64,000 bases of DNA from an uncultured Pseudomonadales bacterium (GTDB lineage Bacteria; Pseudomonadota; Gammaproteobacteria; Pseudomonadales; Azotimanducaceae). The stretch lies in NCBI GenBank assembly GCA_958295875.1, contig OY282379.1:372001-436000 (forward strand). The letters are read 5' to 3'. The position numbers and the translations under genes were made by a program. Under the pieces are notes generated by a model, which ran no database searches, was not told the origin of the DNA, and saw only the letters and a list, made by a program, of their open reading frames with translations. Positions 50,985-61,869 of the stretch are shown piece after piece. Every line of letters begins with the position of its first letter. Position 1 is the stretch's first letter.

Positions 50985-52243
50985 CGCCCCCGCATCTGCG
51001 CGAAGAACTCCTGGTTCGTCTTGGTGTCCTTCAGTTTGTCCGCCAAGAACTCGATGGCGGCGATGTCGTCCATGTCGTGCAGCAGCTTGCGCATGATCCA
51101 CACGCGCTGCAGCTCGGCCTCGCCCATCAGCAGCTCTTCCCGCCTGGTCGCCGAGCGGCGAATGTTGATGGCCGGATAGATGCGCTTCTCGGCGATCTTG
51201 CGTTCAAGGTGCAACTCCATGTTGCCGGTGCCCTTGAACTCCTCGTAGATCACTTCGTCCATCCTCGAGCCAGTGTCGATGAGCGCGGTGGCGATGATCG
51301 ACAAGCTGCCACCCTCTTCGATGTTGCGCGCCGCGCCGAAGAAGCGCTTCGGGCGCTCCAGCGCGTGCGCGTCCACCCCGCCCGTGAGCACCTTGCCGGA
51401 CGATGGCACGATGGTGTTGTACGCGCGCGCCAGCCGGGTGATGGAATCCAACAGCACCACAACGTCTTTCTTGTGTTCCACCAGCCGCTTGGCCTTCTCG
51501 ATGACCATGTCCGCCACCTGCACATGGCGCGAGGGCGGCTCGTCGAACGTGCTGGCCACGACCTCGGCGTCCACCACCGTGCGCTCCATGTCCGTCACTT
51601 CCTCCGGGCGCTCGTCAATCAGCAGCACGATGACGATGGCCTCGGGATTGTTCGCGCAAATGGACTGCGCCACGTTCTGCAGGATCATCGTCTTGCCGGC
51701 CTTCGGCGGCGATACGATGAGGCCGCGTTGCCCCTTCCCCACCGGCGAGATGAGATCGATGATGCGGGCGGTGAGGTCTGCCGTGCTGCCGTTGCCGCGC
51801 TCCAAGGTGAAGCGCTCGTTCGGGAACAGCGGCGTCAAGTTCTCGAACAGGATTTTGTGCTTCTTGTTGTTCGGCTCGCTCAGGTTGATTTCGTCCACCT
51901 TGAGCAGCGCGAAGTAGCGCTCGCCGTCCTTCGGCGGGCGAATCTTCCCAGCGATGCCGTCGCCGGTGCGCAGGTTGAAGCGGCGAATCTGGCTCGGCGA
52001 CACATAAATGTCATCGGGCCCGGCCAGATACGAACTCGTCGGCGAGCGCAAGAAGCCGAAGCCATCCTGGAGGATTTCCAGCACGCCTTCGCCGTAGATG
52101 TCCTCACCGCTTCTGGCGTGCTTGCGCAGTATGGCGGCGATGACTTCCTGCTTGCGTGAGCGGGCGATGTTTTCGAGGCCCATCTCGCGGGCCATGTCCA
52201 CGAGTTCCGGTACGGGTTTGGATTTCAGATCAGTCAGGTTCAT
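50981..52243 (-). CDS. rho: Transcription termination factor Rho
   Basis: Rho is the hexameric RNA helicase that ends transcripts. The 420-aa protein has an N-terminal Rho domain ([35 protein letters not shown]), an OSB RNA-binding domain ([37 protein letters not shown]), Walker [10 protein letters not shown], Walker [17 protein letters not shown] and the R-loop region. The length is as in E. coli. Confidence 0.98.
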   Translation of the reverse strand: MNLTDLKSKPVPELVDMAREMGLENIARSRKQEVIAAILRKHARSGEDIYGEGVLEILQDGFGFLRSPTSSYLAGPDDIYVSPSQIRRFNLRTGDGIAGKIRPPKDGERYFALLKVDEINLSEPNNKKHKILFENLTPLFPNERFTLERGNGSTADLTARIIDLISPVGKGQRGLIVSPPKAGKTMILQNVAQSICANNPEAIVIVLLIDERPEEVTDMERTVVDAEVVASTFDEPPSRHVQVADMVIEKAKRLVEHKKDVVVLLDSITRLARAYNTIVPSSGKVLTGGVDAHALERPKRFFGAARNIEEGGSLSIIATALIDTGSRMDEVIYEEFKGTGNMELHLERKIAEKRIYPAINIRRSATRREELLMGEAELQRVWIMRKLLHDMDDIAAIEFLADKLKDTKTNQEFFAQMRGR

Positions 52244-52597
52244 TTACTTTCGAGGGCGCCGACGAACGGGCGCGTTGATGGGTGAGGGGTTTAGCGCGGC
52301 AAACTGCTCGGCCGCGCTTGGAAGTTTGCGTCGGAAACGCCCTTGAGAGGGCGGGGCGAGCACCGCCACAGCGGACCACGCGGGAGGCAACTCAATCGAC
52401 CGCCTAACCGGCGACGCCGTTTGCTCCGTGCGTGGGGTTGAAAATTAACACCGCAAGCGCGACGCGTCCAGACGCTTTGCCGAGGTTGCTTGCCGACCCT
52501 TGCCCGACGCCGGCCCACCATAGCAGATGTGCGGCTCAATGCGCCACCGCGGATTTGCGCCATGTTGCCCGGTTGGCGCGGGCAACTGGGCGGCGCG
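52244..52597. other. trxA-rho intergenic region / rho leader
   Basis: This 354-bp gap contains no convincing gene. A long leader fits the autoregulation known for E. coli rho, where Rho ends its own transcript early. I found no strong hairpin with a T-run for trxA, and no promoter that I would name; a locally A+T-rich patch lies near 52438-52452. Confidence 0.4.
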
Positions 52598-52924
52598 TCA
52601 TATGTTGCTGTCGAGAAACGCGGCGAGTTGCGACTTCGACAGGGCACCCACCTTGGTGGCCTCGACTTCGCCATTGCGGAACAGCATCAATGTGGGGATG
52701 CCGCGGATGCCGTACTTCGGCGGCGTCTGCGCGTTCGCGTCGATGTCCAGCTTGCACACCTTCACGCGCTCCGCGTACTCGTCGGCAATCTCCTCCAAGA
52801 TGGGCGCGATCATCTTGCAGGGGCCACACCATTCGGCCCAGTAATCCACCAGCACGGGACGATCGGCGCCTAGCACCGCGGCGTCGAAGGATGCGTCGGT
52901 GACGTGTTCAATCTTGTCGCTCAT
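52598..52924 (-). CDS. trxA: Thioredoxin 1
   Basis: TrxA is the general disulfide reductant. The 108-aa protein has the active site WCGPCK in [17 protein letters not shown], and the cis-Pro region [11 protein letters not shown]. Length is normal. A TAAGGAG site lies seven bases before the ATG. It is upstream of rho, the usual order. Confidence 0.97.
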   Translation of the reverse strand: MSDKIEHVTDASFDAAVLGADRPVLVDYWAEWCGPCKMIAPILEEIADEYAERVKVCKLDIDANAQTPPKYGIRGIPTLMLFRNGEVEATKVGALSKSQLAAFLDSNI

Positions 52925-52955
52925 CAGTTGCTCCTTAGGGGGTGCGGCGATGCTA

Positions 52956-54734
<1,779 letters not shown>

Positions 54735-54735
54735 C

Positions 54736-56124
54736 ATGGCTCGCTACGACAACAACCTCATCGTGGTGGGCGCTGGCTCCGCCGGCCTCATCGCCTCCTA
54801 CATCGCAGCCACCGTGCGCGCCCGCGTCACCCTCATCGAGGGCGGGGAGATGGGCGGGGACTGTCTGAACACCGGCTGCGTGCCGTCCAAGACGCTCATC
54901 GCTTCCGCCAAGGTCGCCCACGCGCTGCACGATGCCGGCCGCTACGGCTTGAAGGATGTTTCCGGCACCGTGGACTTCGAGGCGGTGATGCAGCGCGTGC
55001 ATGACGCCGTGGCGACCATCGCGCCGAAGGACTCGATGGAGCGCTACAACTCGCTGGGCGTGGATTGCCGCGCCGCCAACGGCGAGTTGGCGGATGGCCA
55101 CACCGTTGTCGTGGACGGCGAGCGCATCACCGGACGGCGCATCGTGTTGGCCACCGGCGCCACGCCTGTGGTGCCGCCCATCCCAGGGCTTGCGGACGTG
55201 TCGCCGCTGACCTCCGACAATCTCTGGGAATTGCGCGAGCTGCCGCAGCGCCTGTTGGTGCTCGGCGGCGGCCCCATCGGCTGCGAGTTGGCGCAGGCAT
55301 TCGCCCGCCTCGGCAGCCGCGTGACCGTGATGGACATGGAAGACCGACTGCTGCCCCGCGAAGACGCCGCGGCATCCGCCCTCATCACCGGCGTGTTCGA
55401 GGCAGAAGGCATCGAGGTGCTCACCGGCCATCGTGCGCTGCGCGCCGAGCAGGGGGTGTTGCACGCCGCCGCGGGCGAACAAGAGGTGGAGGTGCCCTTT
55501 GACCGAGTGCTGGTGGCCGTTGGGCGACGCGCGCGTCCCGTGGCCGGCGTGGAGACCGCGCCGAATGGAACCATCAAGGTGAACGCCTACCTGCAGGCCA
55601 GCATCCCAACGGTGTACGCCTGCGGCGACGCCATCGGGCCTTATCAGTTCACGCACATCGCCTCCCATCAGGCGTGGTACGCCGCGGTGAACGCGCTCGC
55701 GGCGCCGTTCTGGCGGTTCAAGGCGAACTACGCCGTGGTGCCTTGGGCGACCTACACAGACCCAGAGATCGCCCGCGTAGGCGTCACGGAGGCCGAAGCC
55801 CCCGGCGCGGACGTGACGACGTTCCCCATCGCGGAAGTGGACCGCGCCATCGCCGATGGCCGCACACAGGGCTTCGTGAAGGTGGTGTCTGATGGCGACC
55901 GCGTGCTCGGCGCCACCATCGCCGCGCCAAACGCCGGCGAGCTCATCGCCGAGTTCGTGACCGCGATGACCCACGGCATCGGCCTCAAGCGCATCATGGG
56001 CACGATCCACATCTATCCGACGGCGATGGAAGCGAACAAGCTCGCCGCCGGCGCCTGGCGCCGCGCCCACGCGCCGACCGGCCTGCTCAAGCTGGCGGAG
56101 CGGGCGTTCGGGATGCTGCGCTGA
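54736..56124 (+). CDS. Mercuric-reductase-like FAD/NAD(P)H disulfide oxidoreductase
   Basis: The 462-aa protein is a class I pyridine-nucleotide disulfide oxidoreductase. It has the FAD site VVGAGSAGLIASYIAATV, the redox disulfide GGDCLNTGCVPSK, the NAD(P) site VLGGGPIGCELAQAFARLGSRVTV, the second FAD motif YACGDAIGPYQFTHIASHQAW, and a dimer-interface HIYPTAMEANK. It lacks the N-terminal metal-binding domain and C-terminal Cys pair of true MerA, so mercury reduction is unlikely. The frame extends upstream over TVP38; the ATG at 54736 fits. Confidence 0.92.
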   Translation: MARYDNNLIVVGAGSAGLIASYIAATVRARVTLIEGGEMGGDCLNTGCVPSKTLIASAKVAHALHDAGRYGLKDVSGTVDFEAVMQRVHDAVATIAPKDSMERYNSLGVDCRAANGELADGHTVVVDGERITGRRIVLATGATPVVPPIPGLADVSPLTSDNLWELRELPQRLLVLGGGPIGCELAQAFARLGSRVTVMDMEDRLLPREDAAASALITGVFEAEGIEVLTGHRALRAEQGVLHAAAGEQEVEVPFDRVLVAVGRRARPVAGVETAPNGTIKVNAYLQASIPTVYACGDAIGPYQFTHIASHQAWYAAVNALAAPFWRFKANYAVVPWATYTDPEIARVGVTEAEAPGADVTTFPIAEVDRAIADGRTQGFVKVVSDGDRVLGATIAAPNAGELIAEFVTAMTHGIGLKRIMGTIHIYPTAMEANKLAAGAWRRAHAPTGLLKLAERAFGMLR

Positions 56125-56404
56125 GGGGCATTGGGCACCGCGGTCTGCCGAAGCTGACCGCACCATCTCGCTAGGTCGCGCTCGGGGCAGGCCCGTAGCC
56201 TCGGCGCTCTGTCGCACCACCACGTCTAGAACGAGGCGCGCCGGCCCGCCGCCGTCTAGACGACAACTGGCGCGGCTCGTTCGATCTGAACGTCGCCTTA
56301 GGCGAGCCACTTCTGCCTTCCACCTACTCACGCTTGGTGCCAGAAAGGGCCAGAGCGACCTATCGCTTTGCCGCCACCCTTCCAGAAGGGGACATCTTCC
56401 AGAA
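56125..56404. other. Spacer before the first GGACAGGCAC array
   Basis: No gene or clear terminator is seen. The open frames here are low-complexity shadows. Its right edge merges into the repeat array. Confidence 0.4.
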
Positions 56405-56626
56405 GGGGACAGGCACCGTCCTCAGCTTCGCGAGCAGTGCGTCCCTTCGCGAACGGGACAGGCACCTTCCTCGAACCTCGTTCCGAAGCGGGACAGGCAC
56501 GTTGAGCGCACCCACATCCAGAGACATCGGGAAGCAGAAGAAGGAAGCAAAACAAGCGCGAGTGGGACAGGCACCTTCCCCAGCGCATCGAAGCGGGACA
56601 GGCACCGCGAATCTTGGACAGGCACC
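56405..56626 (+). repeat. Array of six GGACAGGCAC motifs
   Basis: GGACAGGCAC occurs near 56408, 56457, 56490, 56565, 56596 and 56616, mostly as (A/C/T)GGGACAGGCACC, at irregular 20-75-base spacing with unrelated sequence between (GCGAATCT recurs beside the last two). Spacers are not constant, so this is not a CRISPR. No transposase is nearby. Confidence 0.8.
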
Positions 56627-56769
56627 GCGAATCTCGGGCACTTGCCACAAAGGGTCGCCGCCTCAAGCCTCTTCCACTCGCGCAGCGCCCCTCCGAACGT
56701 CGAGGCCGGCCGTGCCATCGATGGGTTTCGGTATGATTTGGACAGCGAAAAAATGGATCAGGACGAGCG
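56627..56769. other. Upstream region of the crotonase/PhyH operon
   Basis: The 143 bases before the first crotonase probably contain its promoter. A weak -10-like TATGAT lies near 56731, about 38 bases upstream of the ATG, without a clear -35. Confidence 0.35.
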
Positions 56770-57534
56770 ATGCTCCATGTCCACACGGCCAACGCCATCG
56801 CAACGATCACCTTCGGTGACGACGCGATCGACTATCCAACGCTCGATGCACTGCGCGAAGCCGTCCCCGCGGCGGCTGCAGACGATCGCGTGCGGCTCTT
56901 GGTGCTCGATTGCACACACGCTACCGATGCGTGGCCGGCGATGGGCGAGTGGCCAGCGCACCTGACGCCGCGGCGCCCACAAGGGAGCCACGGGCCGGGG
57001 CCGCTGCCGGAGCAGGAGGCCGTGAAGGCGTTGCGGGCCTTCATGAAACCGTCGCTTGCTCTGCTGCGTGGCGATGTGCGGGGCGTGGCTTTGGACCTCG
57101 CCTGCGTCTGCGACCTGCGGATCGCCGCAGCCAGCGCCACCATCGGCGACAGCCGCATTCGCCAAGGCCGCGCCGCCGCCAGCGGGATCGCCTACTTGCT
57201 TCCCAAGCTCATAGGCTTGTCGCAGGCGGTGCGGCTCCTGCTACTCGGGGAAGCACTCGACGCCGCCGAGGCGCATCGCATCCAATTGATACACGAAGTG
57301 GTTGCGGATGATCACTTTGAAGAGCGAGCCAAAGCGCTCGCCACCGAACTCACCAGCCTGCCAACCCGCGCTTGGGAAGTACACAAGCTACAAGTGTTGC
57401 CACAGCTCGATCTCCCATTCGAGGCCGCCATGGTGCATTCACTAGGCGTGCGGCAAACGCATGTGATCGAGGACCGCGTGGAAGGCATGAATGCTTGGCG
57501 GGAGCGGCGCAAACCCGCATTCACCGGACGATGA
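56770..57534 (+). CDS. Crotonase-superfamily (enoyl-CoA hydratase/isomerase-like) protein, atypical
   Basis: The 254-aa protein has the crotonase fold landmarks: oxyanion-hole region ALLRGDVRGVALDLACVCDLRIA and the helix ASATIGDSRIRQGRAAASGIAYLLPKLIG. The usual catalytic glutamates of enoyl-CoA hydratase (in GGGxELAxxCD and PE) are not visible: the first motif reads GVALDLACVCD and the second DSRIRQG. Another reaction, or a non-catalytic role, is likely. It overlaps the next crotonase gene as ATGA. Confidence 0.85.
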   Translation: MLHVHTANAIATITFGDDAIDYPTLDALREAVPAAAADDRVRLLVLDCTHATDAWPAMGEWPAHLTPRRPQGSHGPGPLPEQEAVKALRAFMKPSLALLRGDVRGVALDLACVCDLRIAAASATIGDSRIRQGRAAASGIAYLLPKLIGLSQAVRLLLLGEALDAAEAHRIQLIHEVVADDHFEERAKALATELTSLPTRAWEVHKLQVLPQLDLPFEAAMVHSLGVRQTHVIEDRVEGMNAWRERRKPAFTGR

Positions 57535-58253
57535 GCGACGCCACTGCTCTCGTCGTTCTAGATGACGGCGCCGTTCGGCACCTGATACTCAATCGCCCGG
57601 ACAAGCTGAATGCGCTGGACCTCGATCAGCATGTCCGCATCAAGGAAGCAGTAGAGAAGGCCGCCAAGCACCCCGCGGTGCGTGTAGTTGCCCTCTCCGG
57701 CAACGGCAGAGCGTTCTGCGCCGGCGATGACCTTCGCGCGGATGCACCAACTGGCGACGATCCACTGCACGGGCGGCGGGTAGACTTGGAGCTCGGCCCC
57801 GGCCCGGCGTTCCTGCTCGAGTCCGCCGCCGTGTTGCGTCATTGCCCAAAGCCAACGGTGGCACTGCTGCACGGCCATGCGCTGGGTTCCGGCTACGACT
57901 ACAGCCTCTCTTGCGACTTCCGCCTTGCAACCGAAGACGTGAACTATGGCGACCCGCGCATTCACCGGGCGCTGTGGGCGGCCGAGGGTTGGTCTTACAA
58001 ACTGCCGCGCCTCGTCCCACAAGCCGCGGTCACGCCCATCGCCTACCTCGGCGAGACGATGAACGGCCAGTTGGCCTACGCACGCGGGCTTGTGCATCGC
58101 GTCTATCCGGCGGGAGCGGATTTGCGCCTCGTCGCGAAGGGTTTCCTAGACGATTTGGCCATGCTGGACGCCGCGGCCTATGCGGAGACCAAGGCATTGG
58201 CACTGGCGGCCGTGGATCTACCATTCGATCAAGCGCTCAAGCACTCGCCATGA
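57531..58253 (+). CDS. Second crotonase-superfamily protein, atypical
   Basis: The 240-aa protein has LNRPDKLNALD, the CoA-site loop ALSGNGRAFCAGDDLRA, and HGHALGSGYDYSLSCDFRLATEDVNYGDPRIHRALWAAEGWSYKLPRLV. The glycine-rich oxyanion segment is there, but the first catalytic Glu position has GYDYSL. Its ATG overlaps the stop of the preceding crotonase, and its stop overlaps the next ATG, so all three genes are translationally coupled. Confidence 0.88.
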   Translation: MSDATALVVLDDGAVRHLILNRPDKLNALDLDQHVRIKEAVEKAAKHPAVRVVALSGNGRAFCAGDDLRADAPTGDDPLHGRRVDLELGPGPAFLLESAAVLRHCPKPTVALLHGHALGSGYDYSLSCDFRLATEDVNYGDPRIHRALWAAEGWSYKLPRLVPQAAVTPIAYLGETMNGQLAYARGLVHRVYPAGADLRLVAKGFLDDLAMLDAAAYAETKALALAAVDLPFDQALKHSP

Positions 58254-59833
58254 CCCAGCTCAAGCTCCTCACCGACGATCAAGTCCGCGAGTTCATCGCC
58301 AACGGTTTCCTGTGCATCACTCCAGACGTGGAAGGCGGCCTGCACAAGGACATCGACGCGCTGCTGCGCTATGCGGTGGAGCAGGAGAGCTGGTACGGCA
58401 ACAACATCTTGGCGCGTATTCCAAAGATGCACCAAGTGCTGAACTGCTCCGCCGTGCGCGGCGCACTCACCAGCATCGCCGGCCCAGATTACTATCTGCA
58501 CCCGCATCGTGCCGTTCACACCAGCACACCAGTTGAAAGTGGTGCCGAGACACTCACGCCGGACGCCGACGGGCCGCGCATGGGCCACGGCTCGCGGGCG
58601 GGCTCGGGCTGGCACCAAGATGCGCAAAGCCCGCTCTCGCGCGCCCGCCACCACCTGCCACGCTATGTGATCGGCTTCTACTTCCCCCACGACACGCCGG
58701 TGCGGATGGGGCCCACGCGATTACAGGCGGGCAGCTACCTCTACTCGCATCCGGTGGCACCGCGGGGCGTGGTGCTGGACGACATCCAGGCCGGCACCTT
58801 CTTTCTCCTTCATTTCGACACGGTTCACGCCGGCTTTCCGAACCACACCGACAAGACGCGCTACATGGTGAAGTTCGTGTTCGCTCGCACGCGCCATCCG
58901 ACCAAACCGAGCTGGCACAACAGCGAGGCCACCTGGCAACGGCCGACGAACTGCATCCCCGATTTCGATGTGCCCACGGCTTGGAGCCACATCTGGAACT
59001 GGATGCGCGGCTCGACGACGCCGCCCGCCAACGGCAGGCCCATTGACGATGGCCTCGTACGCCGCGATTGCGAAGACCAAGCACTGCGGCTGCAATGCAT
59101 CTACGCCGCTGCCGGCCCTGACCAAGTTGCCAGTTTGGAGCGAACGCTTCTGACCAGCGCTGGCCAGAACAAGCATGAACGCGCGCTGGCAAGCGACGAC
59201 GACGGGCGGCCGTTGCCACGCGACGACACTCGCGGTTTTCCACGCCGTTGGAACGAGCGGGCCGTGGTGATGGAGGACGCAGCCTACGCGCTCGCGGCCT
59301 GTGGCTTGGCGGCGATGCCCACCTTGCAGGGGTTGCTCGCACACCGAGACCCGTGGATCCGAATCAACGCCGCCTTCGCATTGGGCGAGCTGGGCCCTGC
59401 GGCCGAGGAATGCGTGCCGCAACTGGCCGCGTTGCTGCGCGACCCGCACAGCCAAGTGGTGCGCCAAACGCTGGATGCTTTGGGCGCCATTGGCGAGGGC
59501 TTGGCTCCGGCACTGCCAGAGATCGAACGGCTGCTCACCCAGCCCACGCCGGAGTGGCAGGAGGCGCAGGTGACGCGCGGCTGGGTGGCCGAAGATCAAG
59601 TTCGGATGAACGCCGCTTCGGTGCTGTTGAATGCCGTTGGCGCCGGCGAACATCTGGGCGCCATCGAACGCATCGCAACCGCATCGCTTGGCGATAAGAA
59701 CGGCTACGTGTCGGCCATTGCCACGGAAGTTCTGACGCGCATCGGCACACCGACAGCGCACGCCGCGGCAATCCGCTTCCTCGCCGAGCGCCGCTGGGAC
59801 GACACATTGCAGGTTCGCGTCAAGCCGTTCTAG
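58250..59833 (+). CDS. Phytanoyl-CoA dioxygenase (PhyH)-like enzyme fused to C-terminal HEAT repeats
   Basis: The 527-aa protein has two parts. Residues 1 to about 215 are a PhyH-type Fe(II)/2-oxoglutarate oxygenase: HQD at 122-124 (GSGWHQDAQ), the distal His in DTVHAGFPNHT at 193, and the 2-oxoglutarate-binding Arg near 204 (DKTRYMVKF). Residues from about 345 to the end are HEAT/PBS-lyase-type repeats (AAMPTLQGLLAHRDPWIRINAAFALGELG, VPQLAALLRDPHSQVVRQTLDALGAIG). The reaction is presumably hydroxylation of an acyl-CoA or small metabolite. The HEAT part may bind a protein partner. Confidence 0.88.
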   Translation: MTQLKLLTDDQVREFIANGFLCITPDVEGGLHKDIDALLRYAVEQESWYGNNILARIPKMHQVLNCSAVRGALTSIAGPDYYLHPHRAVHTSTPVESGAETLTPDADGPRMGHGSRAGSGWHQDAQSPLSRARHHLPRYVIGFYFPHDTPVRMGPTRLQAGSYLYSHPVAPRGVVLDDIQAGTFFLLHFDTVHAGFPNHTDKTRYMVKFVFARTRHPTKPSWHNSEATWQRPTNCIPDFDVPTAWSHIWNWMRGSTTPPANGRPIDDGLVRRDCEDQALRLQCIYAAAGPDQVASLERTLLTSAGQNKHERALASDDDGRPLPRDDTRGFPRRWNERAVVMEDAAYALAACGLAAMPTLQGLLAHRDPWIRINAAFALGELGPAAEECVPQLAALLRDPHSQVVRQTLDALGAIGEGLAPALPEIERLLTQPTPEWQEAQVTRGWVAEDQVRMNAASVLLNAVGAGEHLGAIERIATASLGDKNGYVSAIATEVLTRIGTPTAHAAAIRFLAERRWDDTLQVRVKPF

Positions 59834-59839
59834 AGCGAG

Positions 59840-59863
59840 GCGCCCGACGGCGCAAGCGGGCGC
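59840..59863 (+). terminator. Hairpin after the PhyH-HEAT gene
   Basis: GCGCCCG and CGGGCGC form a 7-bp perfect stem with a 10-base loop six bases past the stop codon. There is only TTGG after it, so it is a weak intrinsic terminator at best. Confidence 0.35.
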
Positions 59864-60497
59864 TTGGCTGCCCCACACCCTGTTCGACCGAGCCGCGCAG
59901 GCTCACGCCCAGGGACAGGCGGCCTCGCCCCCGCCGCTTTTCGACGCACGTCGCGCACGGCGAGGGACAGGCACAGAAACACATAAGGCACGGCGAAGGA
60001 CAGGCACCGAACCACACAGGGCACGGCGAAGGACAGGCACCGCACGGCGAGGGACAGGCAGCCTCGCCCCCGCCGCTTTTCAACGCACGTCGAGGAGAGG
60101 CACCGAACGCGCCTATGTGCCGGCCAGGGCCAAGGGGACAGGCACCGACGCGGACGCGACGGCCAGGGGCGACGGCCAACGGACAGGCACCCGGCGCGAC
60201 GACCAGGGGACACGGCCAGGGGACAGGCACTAGCTCACGCCGGCACTAGCTCACCCCTAGGGACAGGCAACCCTCTGCCGCACCACCACGGGCTCACCGC
60301 CGGAAACGGCCAATCCACCCGGCAAGGCGGCCCGTCCGGGTCCCTTCCGCGCACCCGATGGGCCCGCCGGCTTGCATTCCGCGCCGAAATTCTTTTGACT
60401 TCGGGTCAACCGGGCAGCGGAGCCGTCGGGTGGCAGCACCCCGCGCCGCAACCGGAAGGCCCGCACCCATCAACACCTTGCGAAAAGGAAGGCCAGC
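59864..60497 (+). repeat. Second GGACAGGC array and spacer before the LLM gene
   Basis: About ten GGACAGGC motifs lie between 59912 and 60269, most followed by AC. They sit in the same orientation as the first array. A 42-bp unit beginning GGGACAGGC and ending ACGCACGTCG is present at 59912-59953 and 60051-60092 with two mismatches, and a shorter ACGGCGA(A/G)GGACAGGCAC unit recurs. From 60270 to 60497 there is no gene; the LLM promoter should be there. Confidence 0.8.
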
Positions 60498-61769
60498 ATG
60501 AAATTCGGCATCTTCTACGAACATCAACTGCCCCGGCCATGGACGGATGGTGCTGAGCAGCGGCTCTTCAATGAGGCGTTGGAGCAAGTCGAGGTGGCGG
60601 ATAGGCTCGGCATCGACTTCGCTTGGGAAGTCGAACATCACTTTCTAGAAGAGTATTCGCACTCTTCGGCGCCCGAGGTGTTCTTGGCGGCGTGCTCCCA
60701 ACGTACCAAGAACATCCGTCTGGGCCACGGAATCCGACAAGTGATCCCCGGCTACAACCATCCAGCGCGCACGGCGGAAGTGATCGCCACGTTGGATCTC
60801 GTCTCAAACGGACGCGTCGAGTTCGGCACTGGCGAATCGTCTGCAGAGCTTGAGTTAGGCGGCTTCCAAGTGCCTGTTGACCGCAAGCGGCGCATCTATC
60901 TCGAATCCACCGAGCAAATCTGCAACATGCTCGCGATGGACCCGTACCCCGGCTACAAGGGGCAGTACTTCGAGATGCCATGCCGCAACCTCGTGCCAAA
61001 GCCAGTGCAGCGCCCCCACCCGCCCCTGTGGGTGGCATGTTCGCAACGCGAAACCATACGCATGGCGGCGCGGCTCGGCATCGGCGCCCTCACCTTCGCG
61101 TTCGTGGACCCAAGTGAGGCCACCGAGTGGGTGGAGGAGTACTACAGCATCATCAAGAGTGATCAATGCGTGCCCATCGGCCACGCCGTGAACGCCAATA
61201 TCTGCATGGTGTCGAGCTTCTCCTGCCACCGGGACAGAGAGACGGCCGTCCAACGTGGCCTCGATGGCTTCGAGTTCTTTGGCTTCGCCCTAGGCAGCCT
61301 GTATGCCTTCGGCGAACACAAGCCGGGCCGCACCAATCTGTGGGAGCAGTTCCGCGCAACCAAGGACGCACGCTTAGAGGAACTCGAAATCACGCAACGG
61401 CTATCGGGCAGCCGCGGCGGCATCGGCACTCCGGACGATCTGCGCGAGCACTTGCTCAAGTTCGAAGCCTGCAATGTGGACCAAGTGACGTTCATTCAAC
61501 AGGCCGGGCGCAACAAGCACGAGCACATCTGCGAATCCCTTGAGGTGTTTGCGGCCGAGGTGATGCCGGAGTTCAAGGAACGGGAAGCCCAACGCGAGCG
61601 CGAAAAGGCTGAGGAACTGGCCCCGTACATTGAAGCTGCGTTGGCTCGCAAGGTGCCCATGCGGGAGCTGCGAGACGACGAGATCCCCATCTTCAAGTCC
61701 TTGGGACGGCAAGTGAGCGAGGTGTCGGAGCACGAGGCGTCGATCTACGAGCGGCCAGCAGCGGGTTGA
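60498..61769 (+). CDS. LLM-class (luciferase-like) flavin-dependent monooxygenase
   Basis: The 423-aa protein has the bacterial-luciferase fold landmarks: MKFGIFYEHQLPRP start, FAWEVEHHFLEEYSHSSAPEVFLAACSQRTKNIRLGHGI, HPARTAEVIATLDLVSNGRVEFGTGESS, and PHPPLWVACS. It would use reduced FMN and oxygen on an unknown substrate. AAAGGAAGG precedes the ATG by about six bases. A charged C-terminal helix (EREAQREREKAEELAPYIEAAL) extends beyond the usual domain. It is followed by an amidohydrolase and an enolase-superfamily gene. Confidence 0.92.
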   Translation: MKFGIFYEHQLPRPWTDGAEQRLFNEALEQVEVADRLGIDFAWEVEHHFLEEYSHSSAPEVFLAACSQRTKNIRLGHGIRQVIPGYNHPARTAEVIATLDLVSNGRVEFGTGESSAELELGGFQVPVDRKRRIYLESTEQICNMLAMDPYPGYKGQYFEMPCRNLVPKPVQRPHPPLWVACSQRETIRMAARLGIGALTFAFVDPSEATEWVEEYYSIIKSDQCVPIGHAVNANICMVSSFSCHRDRETAVQRGLDGFEFFGFALGSLYAFGEHKPGRTNLWEQFRATKDARLEELEITQRLSGSRGGIGTPDDLREHLLKFEACNVDQVTFIQQAGRNKHEHICESLEVFAAEVMPEFKEREAQREREKAEELAPYIEAALARKVPMRELRDDEIPIFKSLGRQVSEVSEHEASIYERPAAG

Positions 61770-61869
61770 GCAGACGCGGCAACCTTCACCGCGCCCGCTC
61801 CTCCTCGAGCCCTAGCAGGCAACCGGCCGCCCAAGGGTGGCAGCGCAACTGATGAACCTTGGTGAGGCA

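Noticed and set aside
54736..56124. True mercuric reductase (merA)
   Set aside because: No N-terminal heavy-metal-binding domain, no C-terminal vicinal cysteines and no other mer genes; the partner is a TVP38 protein.
56328..56819. Open frames on both strands through the first repeat array
   Set aside because: Their translation is the repeat read over and over (for example GTG or VPVP runs); no family and no ribosome site.
56334..60269. CRISPR array
   Set aside because: The repeated unit is only about 10-13 bases, spacing is irregular, and no cas gene is present.
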